DNA from: Aplectana chamaeleonis
Taxonomy: Eukaryota; Nematoda; Chromadorea; Rhabditida; Cosmocercidae
Direction: 5' to 3'
DNA length: 64,000 bases
Assembly (NCBI GenBank): GCA_029168955.1
Contig: JAPDOI010001373.1
Span: 123,304-187,303, forward strand
Below the pieces are notes generated by a model. The model ran no database searches. It worked only from the letters and a program-made list of their open reading frames with translations, and had not been told where the DNA came from. Made by a program: the position numbers and the translations under genes. Positions 23,701 to 35,786 of this stretch are shown piece by piece; the stretch's first letter is position 1, and each line of letters begins with the position of its first letter.

Positions 23701-26700
23701 GTCGGGCGCCGTAGAAAGTGTGTGGGACCCAAATGAGAGTGCGTCGGACGCCGTAGAAAGTGTGTGGGACCCAAATGAGAGGGCGTCGGAGGCCGTAGAA
23801 AATGTGGGACCCAAATAACAGTGCGTAGGACGCCGTAGAAAATGTGTGGGACCCAAATGAGAGTGCGTCGGACGCCGTAGAAAATGTGTGGGACCCAAAT
23901 AACAGTGCGTCGGGCGCCGTAGAAAGTGTGTGGGACCCAAATGAGAGTGCGTCGGACGCCGTAGAAAATGTGTGGGACCCAAATAACAGTGCGTCGGACG
24001 CCGTAGAAAGTGTGTGGGACCCAAATGAGAGTGCGTCGGACGCCGTAGAAAGTGTGTGGGACCCAAATGAGAGTGCGTCGGACGCCGTAGAAAATGTGTG
24101 GGACCCAAATAACAGTGCGTCGGACGCCGTAGAAAGTGTGTGGGACCCAAATGAGAGTGCGTCGGACGCCGTAGAAAATGTGTGGGACCCAAATAACAGT
24201 GCGTCGGACGCCGTAGAAAGTGTGTGGGACCCAAATGAGAGTGCGTCGGACGCCGTAGAAAGTGTGTGGGACCCAAATGAGAGTGCGTCGGACGCCGTAG
24301 AAAACGTGTGGGACCCAAATGAGAGTGCGTCGGACGCCGTAGAAAGTGTGTGGGACCCAAATGAGAGTGCGTCGGACGCCGTAGAAAATGTGTGGGACCC
24401 AAATAACAGTGCGTCGGGCGCCGTAGAAAGTGTGTGGGACCCAAATGAGAGTGCGTCGGACGCCGTAGAAAATGTGTGGGACCCAAATAACAGTGCGTCG
24501 GGCGCCGTAGAAAGTGTGTGGGACCCAAATGAGAGTGCGTCGGACGCCGTAGAAAATGTGTGGGACCCAAATGAGAGTGCGTCGGACGCCGTAGAAAGTG
24601 TGTGGGACCCAAATGAGAGTGCGTCGGACGCCGTAGAAAGTGTGTGGGACCCAAATGAGAGTGCGTCGGACGCCGTAGAAAACGTGTGGGACCCAAATAA
24701 GAGTGCGTCGGACGCCGTAGAAAGTGTGTGGGACCCGAATGAGAGTGCGTCCGGACGCCGTAGAAAATGTGTGGGACCCAAATAACAGTGCGTCCGACGC
24801 CGTAGAAAGTGTGTGGGACCCAAATGAGAGTGCGTCGGACGCCGTAGAAAGTGTGTGGGACCCAAATGAGAGTGCGTCGGACGCCGTAGAAAACGTGTGG
24901 GACCCAAATAAGAGTGCGTCGGACGCCGTAGAAAGTGTGTGGGACCCAAATGAGAGTGCGTCGGACGCCGTAGAAAATGTGTGGGACCCAAATAACAGTG
25001 CGTCGGGCGCCGTAGAAAGTGTGTGGGACCCAAATGAGAGTGCGTCGGACGCCGTAGAAAATGTGTGGGACCCAAATAACAGTGCGTCGGGCGCCGTAGA
25101 AAGTGTGTGGGACCCAAATGAGAGTGCGTCGGACGCCGTAGAAAATGTGTGGGACCCAAATAACAGTGCGTCGGACGCCGTAGAAAGTGTGTGGGACCCA
25201 AATGAGAGTGCGTCGGACGCCGTAGAAAATGTGTGGGACCCAAATAACAGTGCGTCGGGCGCCGTAGAAAGTGTGTGGGACCCAAATGAGAGTGCGTCGG
25301 ACGCCGTAGAAAGTGTGTGGGACCCAAATGAGAGTGCGTCGGACGCCGTAGAAAATGTGTGGGACCCAAATAACAGTGCGTCGGACGCCGTAGAAAGTGT
25401 GTGGGACCCAAATGAGAGTGCGTCGGACGCCGTAGAAAATGTGTGGGACCCAAATAACAGTGCGTCGGGCGCCGTAGAAAGTGTGTGGGACCCAAATGAG
25501 AGTGCGTCGGACGCCGTAGAAAGTGTGTGGGACCCAAATGAGAGTGCGTCGGACGCCGTAGAAAATGTGTGGGACCCAAATAAGAGTGCGTCGGACGCCG
25601 TAGAAAGTGTGTGGGACCCAAATGAGAGTGCGTCGGACGCCGTAGAAAATGTGTGGGACCCAAATAAGAGTGCGTCGGACGCCGTAGAAAGTGTGTGGGA
25701 CCCAAATGAGAGTGCGTCGGACGCCGTAGAAAATGTGTGGGACCCAAATAACAGTGCGTCGGGCGCCGTAGAAAGTGTGTGGGACCCAAATGAGAGTGCG
25801 TCGGACGCCGTAGAAAATGTGTGGGACCCAAATAACAGTGCGTCGGGCGCCGTAGAAAGTGTGTGGGACCCAAATGAGAGTGCGTCGGACGCCGTAAAAA
25901 GTGTGTGGGACCCAAATGAGAGTGCGTCGGACGCCGTAGAAAGTGTGTGGGACCCAAATGAGAGTGCGTCGGACGCCGTAGAAAATGTGTGGGACCCAAA
26001 TAACAGTGCGTCGGACGCCGTAGAAAGTGTGTGGGACCCAAATGAGAGTGCGTCGGACGCCGTAGAAAGTGTGTGGGACCCAAATAACAGTGCGTCGGAC
26101 GCCGTAGAAAGTGTGTGGGACCCAAATGAGAGTGCGTCGGACGCCGTAGAAAATGTGTGGGACCCAAATAACAGTGCGTCGGGCGCCGTAGAAAGTGTGT
26201 GGGACCCAAATGAGAGTGCGTAGGACGCCGTAGAAAATGTGTGGGACCCAAATAACAGTGCGTCGGGCGCCGTAGAAAGTGTGTGGGACCCAAATGAGAG
26301 TGCGTCGGACGCCGTAGAAAATGTGTGGGACCCAAATAACAGTGCGTCGGGCGCCGTAGAAAGTGTGTGGGACCCAAATGAGAGTGCGTCGGACGCCGTA
26401 GAAAGTGTGTGGGACCCAAATGAGAGTGCGTCGGACGCCGTAGAAAGTGTGTGGGACCCAAATAACAGTGCGTCGGGCGCCGTAGAAAGTGTGTGGGACC
26501 CAAATGAGAGTGCGTCGGACGCCGTAGAAAAAGTGTGGGACCCAAATAACAAAGCGTCGGACGCCGTAGAAAGTGTGTGGGACCCAAATGAGAGTGCGTC
26601 GGACGCCGTAGAAAGTGTGTGGGACCCAAATGAGAGTGCGTCGGACGCCGTAGAAAATGTGTGGGACCCAAATAACAGTGCGTCGGACGCCGTAGAAAGT

Positions 26701-28314
26701 GTGTGGGACCCAAATGAGAGTGCGTCGGACGCCGTAGAAAACGTGTGGGACCCAAATAAGAGTGCGTCGGACGCCGTAGAAAGTGTGTGGGACCCAAATG
26801 AGAGTGCGTCGGACGCCGTAGAAAATGTGTGGGACCCAAATAACAGTGCGTCGGACGCCGTAGAAAGTGTGTGGGACCCAAATGAGAGTGCGTCGGACGC
26901 CGTAGAAAGTGTGTGGGACCCAAATGAGAGTGCGTCGGACGCCGTAGAAAACGTGTGGGACCCAAATAAGAGTGCGTCGGACGCCGTAGAAAGTGTGTGG
27001 GACCCAAATGAGAGTGCGTCGGACGCCGTAGAAAATGTGTGGGACCCAAATAACAGTGCGTCGGGCGCCGTAGAAAGTGTGTGGGACCCAAATGAGAGTG
27101 CGTCGGACGCCGTAAAAAATGTGTGGGACCCAAATAACAGTGCGTCGGGCGCCGTAGAAAGTGTGTGGGACCCAAATGAGAGTGCGTCGGACGCCGTAGA
27201 AAATGTGTGGGACCCAAATAACAGTGCGTCGGGCGCCGTAGAAAGTGTGTGGGACCCAAATGAGAGTGCGTCGGACGCCGTAGAAAGTGTGTGGGACCCA
27301 AATGAGAGTGCGTCGGACGCCGTAGAAAACGTGTGGGACCCAAATAAGAGTGCGTCGGACGCCGTAGAAAGTGTGTGGGACCCAAATGAGAGTGCGTCGG
27401 ACGCCGTAGAAAATGTGTGGGACCCAAATAACAGTGCGTCGGGCGCCGTAGAAAGTGTGTGGGACCCAAATAAGAGTGCGTCGGACGCCGTAGAAAGTGT
27501 GTGGGACCCAAATGAGAGTGCGTCGGACGCCGTAGAAAACGTGTGGGACCCAAATAAGAGTGCGTCGGACGCCGTAGAAAACGTGTGGGACCCAAATAAG
27601 AGTGCGTCGGACGCCGTAGAAAGTGTGTGGGACCCAAATGAGAGTGCGTCGGACGCCGTAGAAAGTGTGTGGGACCCAAATGAGAGTGCGTCGGACGCCG
27701 TAGAAAGTGTGTGGGACCCAAATGAGAGTGCGTCGGACGCCGTAGAAAATGTGTGGGACCCAAATAACAGTGCGTCGGGCGCCGTAGAAAGTGTGTGGGA
27801 CCCAAATGAGAGTGCGTCGGACGCCGTAGAAAATGTGTGGGACCCAAATAACAGTGCGTCGGGCGCCGTAGAAAGTGTGTGGGACCCAAATGAGAAATTT
27901 GCGTCGTACGCCGTAAAAAATGTGTGGGACCCAAATGAGAGTGCGTCGGACGCCGTAGAAAACGTGTGGGACCCAAATAAGAGTGCGTCGGACGCCGTAG
28001 AAAGTGTGTGGGACCCAAATGAGAGTGCGTCGGACGCCGTAGAAAATGTGTGGGACCCAAATAACAGTGCGTCGGACGCCGTAGAAAGTGTGTGGGACCC
28101 AAATGAGAGTGCGTCGGACGCCGTAGAAAGTGTGTGGGACCCAAATGAGAGTGCGTCGGACGCCGTAGAAAGTGTGTGGGACCCAAATAACAGTGCGTCG
28201 GACGCCGTAGAAAGTGTACGCGACCCAAATGAAAGTACGTTGGACGCCATAAAAACTGTGAGGTGACCAAGTGGAAGTGAGCAAGACGCCGTAGAAAGTT
28301 TGCGGGATCCAAAT
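20790..28314 (+). repeat. giant 42-bp minisatellite array 2
   Basis: About 178 tandem monomers of exactly 42 bp starting GTGTGTGGGACCCAAATGAG and ending CGGACGCCGTAGAAA. Variants alternate (AATAACAGTGCGTCGG, AATAAGAGTG, AATAACAAAGCG) in higher-order patterns; the AATAACAAAGCG variant near 21 kb recurs at 6-, 7- and 8-monomer spacings. The two left-edge monomers (from 20,813) read GTGTGCGGAACCCCAGTAGG and GTGTGCGGGACCCCAGTAGG, intermediate toward the type-3 arrays at 36-64 kb. Phase is disturbed mainly at 23,200-23,450. All three minus-strand frames stay open over about 7.5 kb, encoding 14-residue repeats such as FYGVRRTLIWVPHT; I do not consider them genes. Confidence 0.95.
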
Positions 28315-28620
28315 ACAAGCACGCCCATGCCGATAATTTTTTCCGCAGGGCTACCGTAATCATTCTTGAACAAAACATGATAACGAGCGATAACACACGC
28401 TCATAACATGCGGGATATAAAAGGGGAGAGGAGCGGTATGCAGTCATTCACACACCGCTCTCTTCGAGAAGCCACTGGGAAGTGGCTGAGGAGGTCGAAA
28501 TTGTGCAAAGATGATGGTTGGCTATAACGATGTGCTCATATCCAGGCTGACACTTGGAAAACTTCCGAAGGAGGGTTACGGTAGCCCTGCGGAAAAAATT
28601 ATCGGCATGAGCGTGCTTGT
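28315..28620. mobile_element. foldback around a promoter-like core (306 bp)
   Basis: About 48-bp inverted ends: ACAAGCACGCCCATGCCGAT on the left and ATCGGCATGAGCGTGCTTGT on the right, continuing through TTTTTTCCGCAGGGCTACCG. It lies between the end of array 2 and a few monomers of mixed type at 28,615-28,720. The loop holds the TATA module described separately. Confidence 0.8.
28416..28460 (+). promoter_or_regulatory. TATA plus initiator-like module 2
   Basis: TATAAAAG at 28,416 is followed about 30 bases later by CAGTCATTCACACACCG. The same downstream words (GAGCGGT-TG, TCATTCACACACCG) occur at 57,412-57,440 behind GATAAAAAG and directly before array 3e. Conservation of the block beside two 42-bp arrays suggests a promoter that belongs to the repeat-bearing element. 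Activity is unproven. Confidence 0.4.
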
Positions 28621-28722
28621 GACCCAAATGGGTGTGCGCAGAGCGCCGTAGAACGTGTGCAGGACATCAGTGCGGGCGTGCAGGACGTCATAGAAGGGGG
28701 GGGGCGGGAGGGCAGGGCATCA
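28615..28722 (+). repeat. mixed-type 42-bp monomers
   Basis: Two to three degenerate monomers: the first reads GTGACCCAAATGGGTGTGCG-CAGAGCGCCGTAGAAC (type 1/2 character), the next GTGTGCAGGACATCAGTGCG and GTGCAGGACGTCATAGAA (type 3). A direct juxtaposition of the subfamilies supports common ancestry. Confidence 0.75.
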
Positions 28723-28796
28723 GTGGGTTTGCTTTGAATTAACACCACCAGGCATAAACCATGTTAGAAAGGAAACCTTCAGGAAAAATAAATGAA

Positions 28797-29473
28797 ATTC
28801 CTGAAAGTTTAGGTTCCTGGCAAAAGTAAAGATTTGGCATGGCCGTTTTTTCGAAATTTTAGAAATAAACTCAGTTAAAAGGGGAAGGTGAAGAAAAATG
28901 GAAAAAGTTTTGAAATATTCCTGAGAACGATTTGGCGTAGAATAATTTGATTTTTAGGAAATGTAATGAAATAGTTGAAAGTATGATTTGGCAGTCGAGT
29001 TTGAACCAACTATTTACAAGAGTTGTGCGAAACGAGAGATCGCATTGTATGAGCTTATCCGTAGAACATATCAAAGCAAAATCACGCGTGATATGAAACA
29101 AACACTTGATTTTACTTCACTTAATACGTGAAGATCGCGGCATTCCAGCTCACAAACGAGCTTTTACTGCTTGCCTTATCACGCGTGATTTTGCTTTGAT
29201 ATGTTCTACGGATAAGCTCATACAATGCGATCTCTCGTTTCGCACAACTCTTGTAAATAGTTGGTTCAAACTCGACTGCCAAATCGTGCTTTCAACTATT
29301 TCATTACATTTCCTAAAAATCAAATTATTCTACGCCAAATCGTTCTCAGGAATATTTCAAAACTTTTTCCATTTTTCTTCACCTTCCCCTTTTAACTGAG
29401 TATATTTCTAAAATTTCGAAAAAACGGCCATGCCAAATCTTTACTTTTGCCAGGAACCTAAACTTTCAGGAAT
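28797..29473. mobile_element. foldback element, long arms (677 bp)
   Basis: Arms of about 290 bp are almost perfect inverted copies: both arms encode the same spurious peptide (CSTDKLIQCDLSFRTTLVNS) on opposite strands. Ends read ATTCCTGAAAGTTTAGGTTC and its complement. The family is shared with 31,531-32,126 (GGCAAAAGTAA-GATTTGG words). No target duplication is clear. Confidence 0.92.
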
Positions 29474-29756
29474 CATTATCCGAATCATAACTCTGAGGCA
29501 TCTTTGGAGAGCTACCGATTTCGATTTCCACCAACAGCGGAGCGGTGGGTCAGAGGCCGGATTTATTGCAGTAATAAATTATACTAAGACGTATGTACAT
29601 AAAGTTCATGTGTGCCATTTTATATTTATATTAGATATAATCTTCAGATTACTCGTAGTAAAAGAATCAAAAGAGGAAAGGTATGGGAGAGAAGTTGTCA
29701 AAGTTCGTTTCGCCCTGGCCTCAGACGAACTTTATCAAACAGTTCTGCCGGGGCTC

Positions 29757-30317
29757 TTAAAGGCATCGTTCACGATGGATTTCGTTTTTGGGTTTTCCAT
29801 ATATATTGGAAGCCCTACATCCCTATATAACAGCTACATTGAAAAAAAAAAAACCGAAAATATCACTGAAAACTCCTTTTTTCGGACCGAAAATTTCTCG
29901 ATCGACTTTTGAGAAAGGAAGAGTTGATCGTTAGCGATCGCTGTGTTGACCTACGATCTCACGATTCGAATGAAGTTCAAGTTTCTTTCAAGCTATTTGT
30001 GGGGAAGGACAGGTGAACCGTTGTATGTGTAAAAGTCATCCTTCACGTAATCGTAAAGTATATTCCATCAGCTTCTCCTCAGTTGTACTGGATCAATTGT
30101 TGATCGTTTACTTATGAAATGGCTGACAGCAAATTGTGTCAGATGACCTACGGAGTGCCGGCCTCTTTTGACGGAATTTCGGGCATTCGGAATAATATAT
30201 CTTCACAATAAAGCGTTTTTGACCCAAAAAAACTCTCCCTACATGCTTGGATGGATCCAACCAATCATTCAAACCCATAAAACGATGAGACGTTTTCAGC
30301 GCGTACGATGCCTTTAA
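29757..30317. mobile_element. TTAA-flanked MITE 1 of a chain
   Basis: TTAA at 29,757-29,760 and 30,314-30,317 bound an element starting AGGCATCGTTCACG and ending CGTACGATGCCT. Its right TTAA is the left TTAA of the next element. TTAA targets are typical of piggyBac-type transposition. No transposase is present. Confidence 0.65.
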
Positions 30318-30859
30318 AGGCAGTGGTCACGATGGAAAACGTTATTGAAAAAACTACAAAAATCAGCTTAGATATAAAACAGCTCAAAAACTATGAAGGT
30401 AGCGCGGTGAAAAACGGGCTAGGATTAGAGTTATCAAGACCCTAAATTTCCAGTTCGTGCACACGTGCACAGAAAGATCACTGTCTCTTGCCAAGCAGCC
30501 AAAAATCATCGACACTCAGAGGAAGAAATAAATGCAAATTTACCCAATAAAACAGTTGAACAACGAAAGCAAGCACCTTAGTCAATGTTTTTGACTAGAT
30601 GTGTACATAAATCCGAAAGTTCATTGATTGAAATTGATGTTCAAGCCAGCTGATGTTCTTGATATTAGAGACCATCGATGCCGATGATGTGGTGTGGCCT
30701 CGTCCAACATCAAAAGACAAGAAAGTTCAGGCTTCGAATTTGGCCAAGAACAGCGTTTTTATTGCGATTTTTTCCTATAGGTTCTACTACTCTATACCCA
30801 GAAAAGGGCTTAGAGTGGAAAAGAAGACGAGCTTATTTGAGCGCGACCACCGCCTTTAA
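30314..30859. mobile_element. TTAA-flanked MITE 2 of a chain
   Basis: Between TTAA at 30,314 and TTAA at 30,856; inverted ends AGGCAGTGGTCACG and CGCGACCACCGCCT. The interior includes AT-rich sequence and no coding signal. It shares both flanking TTAA sites with its neighbours. Confidence 0.7.
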
Positions 30860-31494
30860 AGGCAGCATACACCCTCACAAACATGGTTGAGATAACAGCA
30901 TCAATAGGACCGCCTGGCCCCTACCATGTCGCCAACGGCGTTTGAAGCGCTGAAAACCATCGAGGTTGACAGAATTTGAGCATTCCCGTCTCGAAAGCCT
31001 GTGGAACCCCACCCCTACGAATAACAGAATGAAGAGTGGAGCATGTGAAAGCATTCGATAACTTAGAGTGATAGCACTATCAAATAAGAGTCTACGAGAG
31101 AAACGGCTGGATTTACCTTAATATAACATGTCTGTTTACTGATGAAATGCTACATTTTAAAGGCCAGCCGGGGTAGAGCGGCGTTCTTGAAAGTGGATGG
31201 AAATTATTCGGTATGTAAACAAGTTTTAATCAGGGAAATCAAGCTGTTTCTCTCGTAGACCCTCATTTGATAGTGCTATCACTCTAAATTATCAAATGCT
31301 TCCACATGCCTCACTCTTCGTTCTGTTATTCGTAGGGGTGGGGTTCCACAGCCTTTCGGGACGGGAATGCTCGAATTCTGTCAACCTGGATGGTTTTCAG
31401 CGCTTCAAACGCCGTTGACGACATAGTAGGGGCCAGGCGGAACTTTTTGTGCTGTTATCTCAACCATGTTTGTGAGCGTGTATGCTGCCTTTAA
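30856..31494. mobile_element. TTAA-flanked foldback MITE 3 of a chain
   Basis: TTAA at 30,856-30,859 and 31,491-31,494; inverted ends AGGCAGCATACACCC and GAGCGTGTATGCTGCCT. Arms of about 270 bp are inverted copies through GTTGAGATAACAGCA and GCGCTGAAAACCATC. The element is homologous to 42,860-43,513. Confidence 0.88.
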
Positions 31495-31530
31495 GTGAGG
31501 AACAGAACTGTCGATGAGAAAGAAGGACGA

Positions 31531-32126
31531 ATTTCTGAAAATTTAGCTTCCTGGCAAAAGTAACGATTTGGTAATGTCAAAAAAATTTTCAAAAATGTCC
31601 TGAAATATCTTAAAAAATGATTCGGCGTAAAATAGCCTGAAGTAGTAAAAAAGCTGGTAAATGAAGTGAAATAACTAAAAATACGATTTGGCGGTCAATA
31701 ATAAACTAACTAGCGATAAGTAAAGACAGAGGGATCAGATTTTACAAGCTTCTCCGTTTAACTTATCAAAACGAAATCAAGCGCGATATGGAATGGAGCA
31801 TTGCGTTCACCTAGCTTGACCTGTGCTGATTCCCTTATTACAGATTTCAAAATGGCTTAATGTTTCCGTTGCGCGCTTGATTTTGCTTTGATAAGTTTAA
31901 CTGAGAAGCTTGTAAAATCAGATCCCTCTGTCTTTACTTATCGCTAGTTAGTTTATTATTGACCGCCAAATCGTATTTTTGGTTATTTCACTTCATTTCC
32001 TAGCTTTTTTACTACTTCAGGCTATTTTACGCCAAATCGTTTTTTAAGATATTTCAAGACATTTTTGAAACTTTTTTTGACATTACCAAATCGTTACTTT
32101 TGCCAGGAAGCTAAATTTTCAGAAAT
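31531..32126. mobile_element. foldback element (596 bp)
   Basis: Inverted arms of about 260 bp with outer ends ATTTCTGAAAATTTAGCTTC and its complement. Words such as GCCAAATCGT-ACTTTTGCCAGGAAGC link it to 28,797-29,473. A short unique loop separates the arms. Non-coding. Confidence 0.9.
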
Positions 32127-33830
32127 TTCAAATTTTTTTCCCAAAGGTTCCCTTTCTGACATGAATTTTGCTCAACGATTTCCATTTTGGAAAGATGAAA
32201 CATCTAACAGACGATTTTGTCGTATGAGTGCAACTTCTGCAACTTGTGACGCACAACCATAAAAAAACACCATTCATCGGCGCATTTTGCGCAACAGGTG
32301 AAAAATCGATATTATTGATATATAAGTATTCGATTTTGCATGAAGAGAACAATTTCCCAAGTAAGATACTTACTAGGGAACCTCACATGGCCATCCCCAC
32401 CATTTAAATGATGATGAATGTTTTCTGGTCAATTCTGCTCCGCTGTCTCTCAATCTGACATGGGATTTTGCTACGGACACCTCTTAACGAAGTTATAAGC
32501 GTTTTTGAAGCTTCATGAAAAGGTAAGGGCACTCCCCATCAGCCACTTTGTAGGGTGTTTGAAAAAAAATCTGATTCTGCTCAAAACTTCCAACTGGGGG
32601 TTATTCAGGGCGCTGAACGCGAATCTGGGGCCTGTTTGTCGCTAGAATTATGGTTACTGTAGGTTACGGTAGGCATAATGCCTTTTAACTGGCTTTACCT
32701 ACCTTAAAATGTCGAAAATCAAAAAATGGACCTCAAATTCATGTTCGGCGTCAAAATAACACCCACAGAGAAATTTTGAGCCAAATCCGGGACTGACCAA
32801 GCTACCGTATACACACCGTAACCTACCGTAATCTATCATAAACGGAATGCAGATTCGTGTTTATCACTGCAAATAACCTCCAGGGCAACAATTTGAGCCA
32901 TATATATCGTATCACTCCGGAAATCGGCAAACGTCGCGATTTGCCATCAAAATTTCCCCCGACGGTAAGCTTTAAATGAATGAAGTCGAACAGCTTGAAA
33001 AATCGACAAATAGATCCCAGATTCGTGATCAGCGCCCCAAATAACCCACCTGGAAGGATTTTGAGTGAAATCTGCAACATTTTTTTAACGCTTTCACAGG
33101 TATAAATAAGCGCTCAACCGAAAATCCGCACGAGTCCAAAACACTATCAGCCTGTGCAAAGTTTGGAAAATGTGCCTTTACCCAAAATTTGCTCAGTGGG
33201 GTAGTTTTGGGCGCTGAACACAAGCATGAGGTCCGTTTCGGGATTTTGAAAACCCTAATGCGCGTTTTTCACAGAAAAAAAAGCGGGAAATACGAACTTT
33301 GACAGGCTATAACTTTTTTCGCAGATTTCCGTCGTGAAATCCGAGTTCAGATTCAAAGAGGGCGTGCCAGAGTTGACTAGAAAACATTCATCAGCTTTCT
33401 GATCCGGGGTACACCATGCGAAGTTCCCTAGCTAGTCCCTCAACAATCAACACTCATTGCGGCAATTTGTGCAACAGGCAAAAAATCGATATTATTGGTT
33501 GGTATCAATCGATAATGTTTGATGAGTAAAATTCCCAAACCAAGAGATGCATACCCATCAACAATTACCACTCCTCGTCGCATTTCGTGCAATAAGAGCG
33601 AAAATCGATAATATTGATTATCGATCGATGACGTGTCATGAGCACGAAATCTGACAAGTTTAGTACTTACCCCTAATGGCGTATGTTAATTGACTGCAGA
33701 TCCACCCACATACCCTGCTCTCCACAGCCGTAACATGAGCCAGCAATTTTCGCGCTCCACGGCTATTTTAGTATGTAAACCCACGATTTTGAGGTACCCT
33801 TCAAATTTAATGTTTCAAGTTCAAATTGGA
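32127..33830. other. AT-rich spacer with a degenerate 110-bp repeat
   Basis: Mostly unassigned. Three related stretches contain CGCATTT-GTGCAA-AGG followed by AAAAATCGATATTATTG: about 32,270-32,380, 33,455-33,545 and 33,565-33,670. The middle part contains CTACCGTA/TACGGTAG words on both strands near 32,650-32,840. No gene was recognised. Confidence 0.5.
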
Positions 33831-33834
33831 ATAG

Positions 33835-34153
33835 GAGCGACCTGCATCCATTTCCAGCCTACTGTCCAAAAATGATCTTCCTAGCTCAATTTTAGGTGTA
33901 CCCACAGGTTGATGAACGCCAACTGAAAAAAATGGAGATTAACACCAAAATTGAGCGGTTTTTTAAAATATTCTCGAAAACCAGCGAACCATTCCAAACC
34001 ATTTTCGGGGAATAATACCAACTTTTTGCGCTCTTTTCAATGCAATTCGGAGCTGATTTCTAGGTTCACTCTGAACTTAGATTTCGAAAATTCGGTTCCG
34101 CGCGTGGCCAGTTCAAAACCAAATCTGGTGCGCGCTTCGCGCGCACCACATTA
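33835..34153 (-). repeat. hairpin-terminated dispersed repeat, copy 3
   Basis: Opposite-strand copy of the family seen at 20.2 kb, ending in the hairpin GGTGCGCGCTTCGCGCGCACC at about 34,131-34,152. The hairpin lies roughly 350 bases before the tyrosine-recombinase exon; another copy of it lies 390 bases after the recombinase C-terminal part, in inverse orientation. Confidence 0.65.
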
Positions 34154-34358
34154 CGAAAGCATGAGCCGAGCAGAGTGAAGTAGTGTTAGAAATGACCCTT
34201 TTCACGACGAGGGCGAACAGGGACGAGAACACCGCAGCGGACGAGTTGTTCCGCAGTAGGAGTTGGATAATCGATTCTTGTTGGCGGGATTGACTGAGTA
34301 TCAGATGTTAAAGCATAGGGGTTTTAGGTAAGCAGCGAATTAAGGGGTCATTCTAGGC

Positions 34359-35252
34359 TTGTCATTGGTAGTAACACGTTGTTATTTTTTTAGTTTTTTG
34401 GTTTTATTGTCGTTGGGCCCATATCGGACAATTAGAAATTGCCGTTTTCTGGACCACCACCCGCGGCATCAATCAGTGCGTCTCTTGCAAGACCAAGCTC
34501 GGCTGATGGATGAGCCTCTGGACGGGGTGATACAGAACCTCCTATTGCCATCGAGGGCCTCCAGCACGACAAAAGCATACGAGAGAGCAGTTGGGGAATT
34601 CGAAGCTTGGCAACAGGAATTCCCAGAAACGAGGACCTGCAATGAGCTGGACAGTGCCGCCGTGTTTGTCGCTAAAAAGAGCTGCTCTTCCTCTGCTAGG
34701 TCCATGGCAACCTTCATTTCCGCCTTGGCGTTCTTCAGAACGGGCAGGAAGCCGCACGAGTCAGAGCAATGGTTGATCCTGGACGAAATGGTGAAGGCCA
34801 GGAAGAGAGCAGAACCGACCAAACAACAGAAGTTCGCGACCCAGCAGGAGTGGCAGTTACTGCTTAGTACGGCGAAAACGATCGGCTGGCCTCACTGGAG
34901 AATAGTCAGAGCCCAATTGTTACTCGCTTTGCTATTTTGCGGATTACTCAGAGTCTCGAAAGCGCTAAATCTGCTGATTTCTGATGTCTCGGAGGAAGGA
35001 GGAAGCTGGAAATTCACAATGAATGTAAGATCTACAATTCTACTTGTTTTTTTGTAGTTGCCACGCGCTCATAAATGCCAGGAAAAAAAGTTGGGTGTCA
35101 AACTAAGTTTAAAGTAGTACCCCAAGGTGGAACTTCCAGAGGTATGGTCTTAGAACAGTGCACGTCTTTGATCTATTTATACTAACCTATTACAGAAGTC
35201 CAAGACCGATCAATCGGATGTGGGAGCAGGGCTGGGCACGCGTCCCGGTTAA
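34359..35252 (+). pseudogene. tyrosine recombinase, N-terminal part with intron
   Basis: From about 34,507 the frame encodes an N-terminal SAM-like core-binding domain (SSTTKAYERAVGEFEAWQQEF), then the start of the catalytic domain with the first catalytic Arg in GLLRVSKALNL (codon 34,950). The frame runs into GTAAGA at 35,025. A 171-bp intron can be drawn to TTACAG at 35,195, with a TACTAAC branch-like sequence at 35,180. It rejoins in phase to KSKTDQ, the motif that carries the catalytic Lys in this family, before a stop at 35,250. The HxxR-W-Y half is missing here but occurs on the same strand at 52.8-53.3 kb. Such enzymes occur in DIRS/Ngaro, Crypton and related elements; which one is not decidable. 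The true start upstream of 34,507 is uncertain. Confidence 0.75.
35025..35195 (+). other. probable spliceosomal intron in recombinase
   Basis: Donor AAT/GTAAGA and acceptor ATTACAG/AAG, with TACTAAC 9 bases before the acceptor AG region. The splice is in phase 0 and joins the beta-strand preceding the catalytic Lys to SKTDQ. A shorter alternative acceptor (TTTTGTAG at 35,057) would give only a 33-bp intron and no conserved motif, so I prefer the longer one. Confidence 0.6.
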
Positions 35253-35611
35253 CCTTAGGGGCGTGCATATTGGACGTTGCAGAGAGGGCAAAGGGGGGTG
35301 CCTAAACCGGACACCAAAAAAGAAACGAAGTGCATGTTCTGTCGAATTTCAGGAGCAAAATAATACACGATTCTCTTCTGGTTTGTCATATCTTCTTCTC
35401 CGCTTTTTAAGACAAGCACTTACAGAATTAAAATTTTTGATAGATATGCAGTTTGTGTTCGCAATAATTCATAGTTGCTGTCAAAGCTTCTCATCAACAA
35501 CTCTATGAATTAGAGATCATATATAATGTGTTTGATTGTTTTGATGAAGGAATAAACACTACTTTGTTATCTATTAGCAAGTAAGGATTGATGTGGTTTC
35601 ATGTTTCTTTC
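35253..35611. other. spacer between recombinase exon and outer giant element
   Basis: No convincing open frame or repeat. If the two recombinase halves are one gene, this would be intron sequence or element tail. Confidence 0.4.
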
Positions 35612-35786
35612 TCAGAGACTCGCTGTTGTGAGCTCGATACCAAAAAACACAGTTGTTATCAACCGCCAACAAATAACAAACTAAAAAAGCCTTCACAAAC
35701 CAAACGGCAACCAATAGAGCGGTCTATTGGTTTGCTATAGGTTTGGTTTTAGTGTAAAGAATAGGCTGTTGTGAACCGCTAACCTA

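Noticed and set aside
480..28314. CRISPR array
   Set aside because: Units are contiguous with no unique spacers, and the context is eukaryotic.
20605..28447. Three minus-strand frames of about 2,550 codons and plus-strand VESVWDPNESASDA repeats
   Set aside because: All overlap the same DNA and derive from a 42-bp repeat unit. Presence in several frames at once argues against coding.
28871..29399. Two similar 76-97-residue proteins on opposite strands
   Set aside because: They are the two arms of a foldback element read on opposite strands.
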